43,571 bases of DNA from an uncultured Bacillota bacterium (lineage in GTDB: Bacteria > Bacillota_I > Bacilli_A > RF39 > UBA660), in assembly GCA_946625165.1 (NCBI GenBank), contig CAMOSR010000005.1, forward strand, positions 1-43,571. The letters are read 5' to 3'. This document shows positions 38,818 through 43,571 of the stretch, piece after piece. Below the pieces are notes generated by a model that had not been told where the DNA came from, did not search any database, and was given only the letters and a program-made list of their open reading frames with translations. Each line of letters opens with the position of its first letter. Position 1 is the stretch's first letter. Position numbers and translations under genes: made by a program.

Positions 38818-39246
38818 ATGAAAAAATTTAGATTGTTAATTATATTTATCTTTTGTATTTTACTTTCTGGTTGCGGTAAACAATCACTTATATGTACAAA
38901 AGAAGAAAAAAATGATACTGGTAAGGTTAAGTATCAAGTTTCGATATTGTTTGAAAACAAGAGTATATCAAATGCGGATTTAAAAACTACTATGAGTATT
39001 GATGATGAATATAAGGATTATTCTGATGTAATGGTTGATAGGTTTAAAAAAATCTTAGAAGTTTATAAAAATAAAAAAGGTATAAAAGCTGATATAAGCA
39101 GTTCTAATAATGTTATTAGCGCTAATATCAAATTTAATCTTAAAAAGATGGATAATGATGACAAAAAGACTACTGGTTTTGATAGTAATGGCTCTAAAAA
39201 GAGTATTAAGTCCTATTATGAAAAAGAAGGCTTTTCTTGCCGATAA
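38818..39246 (+). CDS. Putative lipoprotein (possibly DUF1307-like)
   Basis: Signal peptide with lipobox LLSGC; ATG at 38818 preceded by AGGTG. Confidence 0.65.
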   Translation: MKKFRLLIIFIFCILLSGCGKQSLICTKEEKNDTGKVKYQVSILFENKSISNADLKTTMSIDDEYKDYSDVMVDRFKKILEVYKNKKGIKADISSSNNVISANIKFNLKKMDNDDKKTTGFDSNGSKKSIKSYYEKEGFSCR

Positions 39247-39309
39247 AAATAGCATATTTGATATGTTATTTTTATTTAATCAATTTTCTATTTGTGCATA
39301 TATTTAAAT

Positions 39310-40122
39310 ATGAACTATATATTACTTGCATTTAAAGGGCTTATAATAGGTATTGCGAAAATTATTCCAGGAGTTAGTGGGGCTATGCTTTCTATATCTT
39401 TGGGAGTATATGAAAGAGTGTTAGATATTATAGGTCATCCACTGAAGGCAAAGCTAGATGATTTTAAATTTTTATTTTTTCTGTTAATTGGTGTGAGCGG
39501 TGGAATTATATTATTTAGTATGTGTGTGAAGTGGTGTTTAAGCCAATACTACATTCCCACAATGTTGTTTTTTGCTGGTTTAATTATTGGCGGCTTGCCG
39601 GAAATAACGTCTGAATTTCAAAAAAACGACTATAAATTTTCGAGTATTGTTATTTTTCTAATTTCATTTATTTTAATTCTTATTTTTACTAATTTAAGTG
39701 GTGGTAGTAATGATTCCATTAATCATTACTTTTTGATGGGGGTTATTGAATCACTTACTACTATTATTCCTGGTATTAGTGGAACTGCTATATTTATGGC
39801 TCTAGGATGGTATGAAAGTTTACTTGACGTGATTAACAGCATTCTAACTTTCAAGGCTCCTTTTAGTGTTAGTTTTTTATTTATTTTAGGTTTTATAGTT
39901 AGTACTATAATGGTTTGTAGAGTATTAAATTTTGTGTTTAGAAGGTATAAGCCTTCTGCTTATTTCTGTGTGCTTGGGTTTATGGGAGGCTCGTTATGGG
40001 CTATGTTTGATGAACTACTTAAAAATAGTTTTAATATCAGTGAACTTATAACTGGAATATTATTATTTATACTAGGAATAGTATCTACAGTAAGAATTAA
40101 TAATTTTTTTAGCAAATTTTAA
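39310..40122 (+). CDS. popT: DUF368 (PopT-type) polyprenyl-phosphate transporter
   Basis: FKGLIIGIAKIIPGVSGAMLSISLGVYERVL and MGVIESLTTIIPGISGTAIFMALGWYESLL twin PGxSG repeats typical of DUF368. Confidence 0.85.
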   Translation: MNYILLAFKGLIIGIAKIIPGVSGAMLSISLGVYERVLDIIGHPLKAKLDDFKFLFFLLIGVSGGIILFSMCVKWCLSQYYIPTMLFFAGLIIGGLPEITSEFQKNDYKFSSIVIFLISFILILIFTNLSGGSNDSINHYFLMGVIESLTTIIPGISGTAIFMALGWYESLLDVINSILTFKAPFSVSFLFILGFIVSTIMVCRVLNFVFRRYKPSAYFCVLGFMGGSLWAMFDELLKNSFNISELITGILLFILGIVSTVRINNFFSKF

Positions 40123-40157
40123 TTTAATTTGCATAATATTTGGTAGAGGTGATTATA

Positions 40158-40487
40158 TTGGAGAAGAAACTGCCTAAAGTTTTTGCCAATAAAGTAGATA
40201 AAAATGCAGGAAATAATGAAAATGTTTTCTATTCTGACCATGATAATAAGGTATATGATAAGATAGAGGATAAAGTAAATAGTGTAGGCGCACCGAAGAA
40301 AAATATTAATCAAAAAATAAATGATATTTTTAATTCTCCCAACTATATTTATAAGGCTGATGTTACAATAAAGCTTAAAAATGAAACTATTACTAAAAGA
40401 ATAGTGGGAAGAAATAGTACTCATCTAATTACTATGGAAAATGAACTTATTCCCATTTCGGATATTGTTGATATTAATATAAAATAA
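40158..40487 (+). CDS. Hypothetical small protein
   Basis: About 109 aa; SD GAGGTG before TTG at 40158; followed by a clear terminator. Confidence 0.55.
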   Translation: MEKKLPKVFANKVDKNAGNNENVFYSDHDNKVYDKIEDKVNSVGAPKKNINQKINDIFNSPNYIYKADVTIKLKNETITKRIVGRNSTHLITMENELIPISDIVDINIK

Positions 40488-40510
40488 AACTGTTTTTGAC
40501 AGTTTTATTT
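40482..40510. terminator. Bidirectional Rho-independent terminator between convergent genes
   Basis: AAATAAAACTG-TTTTTGA-CAGTTTTATTT, 11-bp perfect stem. Confidence 0.8.
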
Positions 40511-40530
40511 GGTTTTTATGAGTAGTATGA

Positions 40531-42708
40531 TTAATACTTAAGCCTTAATGAGTTAAATACAACGGTTAAACTGCTTATGGTCATGGATAGACTAGCAAAT
40601 ATTGGAGTTATGCTTATGCCAACTGGTTTTAATATTCCTATAGCAATTGGTATCATTAATATGTTATAGAAAAATGCCCAGAATAAATTTTGCTTTATTA
40701 TTTTTATTGTTTTTTTACTGATATTTAATAAATCAATTATTTTACTTAGGTCGTCATTCATTAATATGACATCTGATGAATCTGCGGCAATATCAGTTCC
40801 ACTATTTATGCTTACTCCTACTGATGACGTAGCAAGTGCAGGAGCGTCATTTATTCCATCTCCAACCATCATTACTTTGTGATTATTTTTTATAAGGTCA
40901 TTTAATACTTTTTCTTTTTCTTTAGGTAAAACTTTTGCAATTACTTTATCTATCTGTAAGTATTTGCCAATAATGTTTGATGTATATTCATTATCACCAG
41001 AAAGCATTATAATTTTTTTATTCATTATTTTTAGCTTTTTTATAGTTTTTTTAGCATTATCTCTTACAACGTCTTTAACACCAATAATGGCTATAATTGT
41101 TTTATTTTCGATAACATAGATGATACTATTTCCTTTTTGAATTAGTTTTTTTTCGGTCTCTTCGTATTTGTTTTTTATACCTATTTTTTTTAATATTCTA
41201 TTATTTCCAACATAAATATTTTTATTATTTATAACAGCTGAAAGCCCTATTCCTGGAATGTTTTTAAATTTTGAGACATTGTGGTCTGGAGTTATTTCTT
41301 TAAAGGCTCTAGCAATAGGATGGGTGGATTTATTTTCAATGCTTGATACTATATTTAATATTTTTTTGTTGCTATAATCGGAGTAGTTTTCTATTTCTGA
41401 AATTTTTAGGTTTCCATGGGTTAATGTACCTGTTTTATCGAAAACTATTGTGTCTACTTTATAAGCTTTTTCCAGTGTACTACTATCTTTAACTAATATT
41501 CCTTTTTTTGCGCTTACCCCTTCGCCAACAACTACTGCCAGTGGGGTAGCAAGTCCTAGGGCACATGGGCAAGCAACAACTAGGACTGTTACAAATGAAA
41601 TTATAGCTTCGTTAAATTCTTTTCCGAGTAACAAATATGTTATAAAAGTTAATATGGCTATTATGATAATTGCAGGCACAAAATAACTGGACACAATATC
41701 AGCTATTCTAGCAATTGGGGCTTTTGTGTTTGTTGCTTCAACGACTAATCTAACTATTTCTGAAATAGTAGAGTCTTTTCCAATTTTTTCGGCTTTATAT
41801 TCAATATACCCATCTATGTTTATGCTTCCAGCAATAACTTTGTCATTTGTGCTTTTTTTACTTGGTATGGACTCTCCAGTAATGAAGGCTTCATCTAGAT
41901 GGGCTACTCCTGACATGATTGTCCCATCTACAGCTATTTTCATGCCTGGTTTGCATATTAAAATATCGTCTTTTTTTACTTTATCAATGGTTATTTCTTT
42001 TTCCCCATCTTCGGTTTTTATAGTGGCGCTTGATGGTGTTATTTGAACAAGTTCTTTAATAGCTTCTTTAGTTTTTTCTTTTGATTTTTTATCAATGAAT
42101 CTTCCTAATTTAGTAAAATAGATAATCATAGCTGAAGATTCAAAGTATAGGTGTTCGACTAACTTTTCTTTTTGAGTGATTATGATAATTAGGTTTGCTA
42201 GACTATATATAAAGCTTGCAAGAACGCCTATCGTCACTAGTGTGTCCATGTTTGGACTTTTGTGTAACATTTTTCCAATACCACTTTTTATGATATCAAG
42301 TCCATATATTAGAAATGGAATAGTTAAAAGTAATAAGGTTATTGCATAATAAATTGGATGCCTTGTCATGTGTAGAAATGGAATAATAGGAAGTTCTAGC
42401 ATATGCGACATAGATATATACATTAATACTACAGTTAAAATGGCATAGCTTATAAGGTAATATTTACTATTGTCCTTTTTTTCTTCTTCCTTTTTATTAT
42501 ATACTCCTAAACTTTTATATCCTGATTCTTCAACGAATCTATCTAAATCATTTAGTGTCACTTTTTCTTCATCATATTTTATTAAAGCTTGGGCCATAAC
42601 TAAATTAACTGATGCATTAACACCGTCTTGTTTGTTTAAATATTTTTCTACTCTATTTTGACAGGCACTACAGCTCATTCCTTCTATTTTAAGTATCACT
42701 TTTTTCAT
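40531..42708 (-). CDS. copA: Copper-translocating P-type ATPase with one N-terminal HMA domain
   Basis: HMA motif GMSCSACQNRV; CPCALGLATP; DKTGTLTHG; HPIARA; MVGDGINDAPALA; C-terminal SLTVVFNSLRL. Confidence 0.93.
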   Translation of the reverse strand: MKKVILKIEGMSCSACQNRVEKYLNKQDGVNASVNLVMAQALIKYDEEKVTLNDLDRFVEESGYKSLGVYNKKEEEKKDNSKYYLISYAILTVVLMYISMSHMLELPIIPFLHMTRHPIYYAITLLLLTIPFLIYGLDIIKSGIGKMLHKSPNMDTLVTIGVLASFIYSLANLIIIITQKEKLVEHLYFESSAMIIYFTKLGRFIDKKSKEKTKEAIKELVQITPSSATIKTEDGEKEITIDKVKKDDILICKPGMKIAVDGTIMSGVAHLDEAFITGESIPSKKSTNDKVIAGSINIDGYIEYKAEKIGKDSTISEIVRLVVEATNTKAPIARIADIVSSYFVPAIIIIAILTFITYLLLGKEFNEAIISFVTVLVVACPCALGLATPLAVVVGEGVSAKKGILVKDSSTLEKAYKVDTIVFDKTGTLTHGNLKISEIENYSDYSNKKILNIVSSIENKSTHPIARAFKEITPDHNVSKFKNIPGIGLSAVINNKNIYVGNNRILKKIGIKNKYEETEKKLIQKGNSIIYVIENKTIIAIIGVKDVVRDNAKKTIKKLKIMNKKIIMLSGDNEYTSNIIGKYLQIDKVIAKVLPKEKEKVLNDLIKNNHKVMMVGDGINDAPALATSSVGVSINSGTDIAADSSDVILMNDDLSKIIDLLNISKKTIKIIKQNLFWAFFYNILMIPIAIGILKPVGISITPIFASLSMTISSLTVVFNSLRLKY

Positions 42709-42896
42709 TTGTCTTTCGCTCCCCAAATAATCATTGTTATCAATTATTTTTATTTAGTACTGTAAATTATTATACCACTACTATGGATATATCTATATGC
42801 TTATTATTTATATTTATTAGGCAAAACAAAAAAACATGAAAAATTAAGGTTTTTTAACAAGAATAACGATCGGCGAAATATCTCGAAATACTCCTC

Positions 42897-42966
42897 AAAA
42901 CCCTTATAAAATAAGAAAAAGTCTTATATTTCAAAGACTTTTAAATTTCAATGGTCGGGAAAACAG
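42897..42966. repeat. Left copy of 70-bp perfect direct repeat (putative att duplicate of tRNA-Pro 3' end plus downstream DNA)
   Basis: aaaacccttataaaataagaaaaagtcttatatttcaaagacttttaaatttcaatggtcgggaaaacag, identical to 43465-43534. Confidence 0.85.
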
Positions 42967-43031
42967 TAATGTGAATCTAATTTCTATTTCCCCTTTATTT
43001 TCAATACACTTTGATCTATTGAATTTTAGTT

Positions 43032-43054
43032 TAATCTTGTTTTTGGTCTTGTTT
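43032..43054. repeat. Pair of 11-bp direct repeats (TAATCTTGTTT, TGGTCTTGTTT) near left end of mini-island
   Basis: 43032-43042 and 43044-43054; same motif recurs at 43379-43400. Confidence 0.6.
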
Positions 43055-43078
43055 TAATAGATAATTTTTTGTAAAATT

Positions 43079-43324
43079 TTATCTACTTCTTCCATTTCTA
43101 TGTTGTTCATCATATATTGCAGCTGTTTCTTTTTCTATTCTTCTTTTTCTTGCTTGTTGTTCATCATATATTGCAGCTGTTTCTTTTTCTATTCTTCTTT
43201 TTCTTGCTTGTTGTTCATCATATATTGCAGCTGTTTCTTTTTCTATTTCTCTTTTTCTTGCTTGCATTCTAGCATAGTCATCAATTTTTTCTGTTCTGCC
43301 ATAATCATAATTTTTTTCTTTCAT
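43079..43324 (-). CDS. Small charged coiled-coil-like protein with 18-aa tandem repeats
   Basis: MKEKNYDYGRTEKIDDYARMQARKREIEKETAAIYDEQ-QARKRRIEKETAAIYDEQ-QARKRRIEKETAAIYDEQ-HRNGRSR; SD AGGAGG upstream of ATG at 43324. Confidence 0.6.
   Translation of the reverse strand: MKEKNYDYGRTEKIDDYARMQARKREIEKETAAIYDEQQARKRRIEKETAAIYDEQQARKRRIEKETAAIYDEQHRNGRSR
43106..43267. repeat. 54-bp tandem repeat, 3 copies
   Basis: Unit ttcatcatatattgcagctgtttctttttctattcttctttttcttgcttgttg starting at 43106, 43160 and 43214; first two identical, third with a few changes. Confidence 0.9.
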
Positions 43325-43378
43325 TTTACTTAACCTCCTATGTGTATTATAACACAGTCTATGTATTTTTGAAATATT

Positions 43379-43400
43379 TGGTCTTGTTTTGGTCTTGTTT
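43379..43400. repeat. Pair of 11-bp direct repeats (TGGTCTTGTTT x2) near right end of mini-island
   Basis: 43379-43389 and 43390-43400, exact tandem. Confidence 0.7.
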
Positions 43401-43464
43401 TTGTCAAAAACAATGCTTTTTTATCAAAAATAATGCTTGACAAAGCGCCTTGAAATAACCCTCA

Positions 43465-43534
43465 AAAACCCTTATAAAATAAGAAAAAGTCTTATATTTC
43501 AAAGACTTTTAAATTTCAATGGTCGGGAAAACAG
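43465..43534. repeat. Right copy of 70-bp perfect direct repeat, overlapping tRNA-Pro 3' end
   Basis: Identical to 42897-42966; offset 568 bp. Confidence 0.85.
43485..43510 (-). terminator. Rho-independent terminator of tRNA-Pro (duplicated at 42917-42942)
   Basis: AAAAGTCTT-tgaaatat-AAGACTTTTTCTT on minus strand. Confidence 0.7.
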
Positions 43535-43571
43535 GATTTGAACCTGCAACCCCCTGGTCCCAAACCAGGTG
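43520..43571 (-). tRNA. tRNA-Pro (anticodon TGG), partial, 5' end beyond window
   Basis: Minus strand CACCTGGTTTGGGACCAGGGGGTTGCAGGTTCAAATCCTGTTTTCCCGACCA: anticodon stem-loop CCTGG-TTTGGGA-CCAGG, T-arm GGTTCAAATCC, encoded CCA. Confidence 0.93.

Noticed and set aside
43106-43267. Possible CRISPR array
   Set aside because: The 54-bp repeats are directly tandem with no unique spacers, in frame within an ORF, and no cas genes are present.
43100-43333. Plus-strand ORF LFIIYCSCFFFYSSFSCL repeat protein
   Set aside because: Mirror translation of the 54-bp repeat; the minus-strand frame has an AGGAGG SD and sensible composition.
1-43571. Alternative genetic code (UGA = Trp) as in Mollicutes, given extreme AT richness
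   Set aside because: RF2 (prfB) is present with a UGA-dependent frameshift, genes end in TGA (for example at 18238), and Trp is encoded by TGG in the translated ORFs.

Overview
The window is a very AT-rich, low-GC Firmicutes (Bacilli-like) chromosome segment of about 43.6 kb. It carries roughly 39 supported coding regions, one complete tRNA (Ala-TGC) and one partial tRNA (Pro-TGG) at the right edge. The standard genetic code is supported by a prfB gene with a canonical programmed +1 frameshift (CTT TGA C). Most of the left 33 kb is housekeeping DNA in conserved Bacillus-like order: ftsE/prfB; yutD-yunB; rny; greA-trhP2-trhP1-trmR-mltG-DUF1292-ruvX; recU-ponA-nth-dnaD; cca; HU; spoIVA; dapA; spoVIF; der; ysxC. 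YunB, SpoIVA and SpoVIF homologues imply an endospore-forming lineage. The accessory parts are the most interesting: (i) a bacterial Tam41-like (mitochondrial-type CDP-DAG synthase) protein; (ii) a translationally coupled pair, a HExxH metallopeptidase-like protein plus a HopA1-like protein, just after tRNA-Ala; (iii) a 70-bp perfect direct repeat that includes the 3' end of tRNA-Pro and brackets a ~0.5 kb mini-island, which carries paired 11-bp arm-site-like repeats near both ends and a 54-bp tandem-repeat coiled-coil ORF; (iv) a membrane-anchored, aromatic-rich repeat protein with a pilin-like module. All family calls come from reading the translations; no database search was run.
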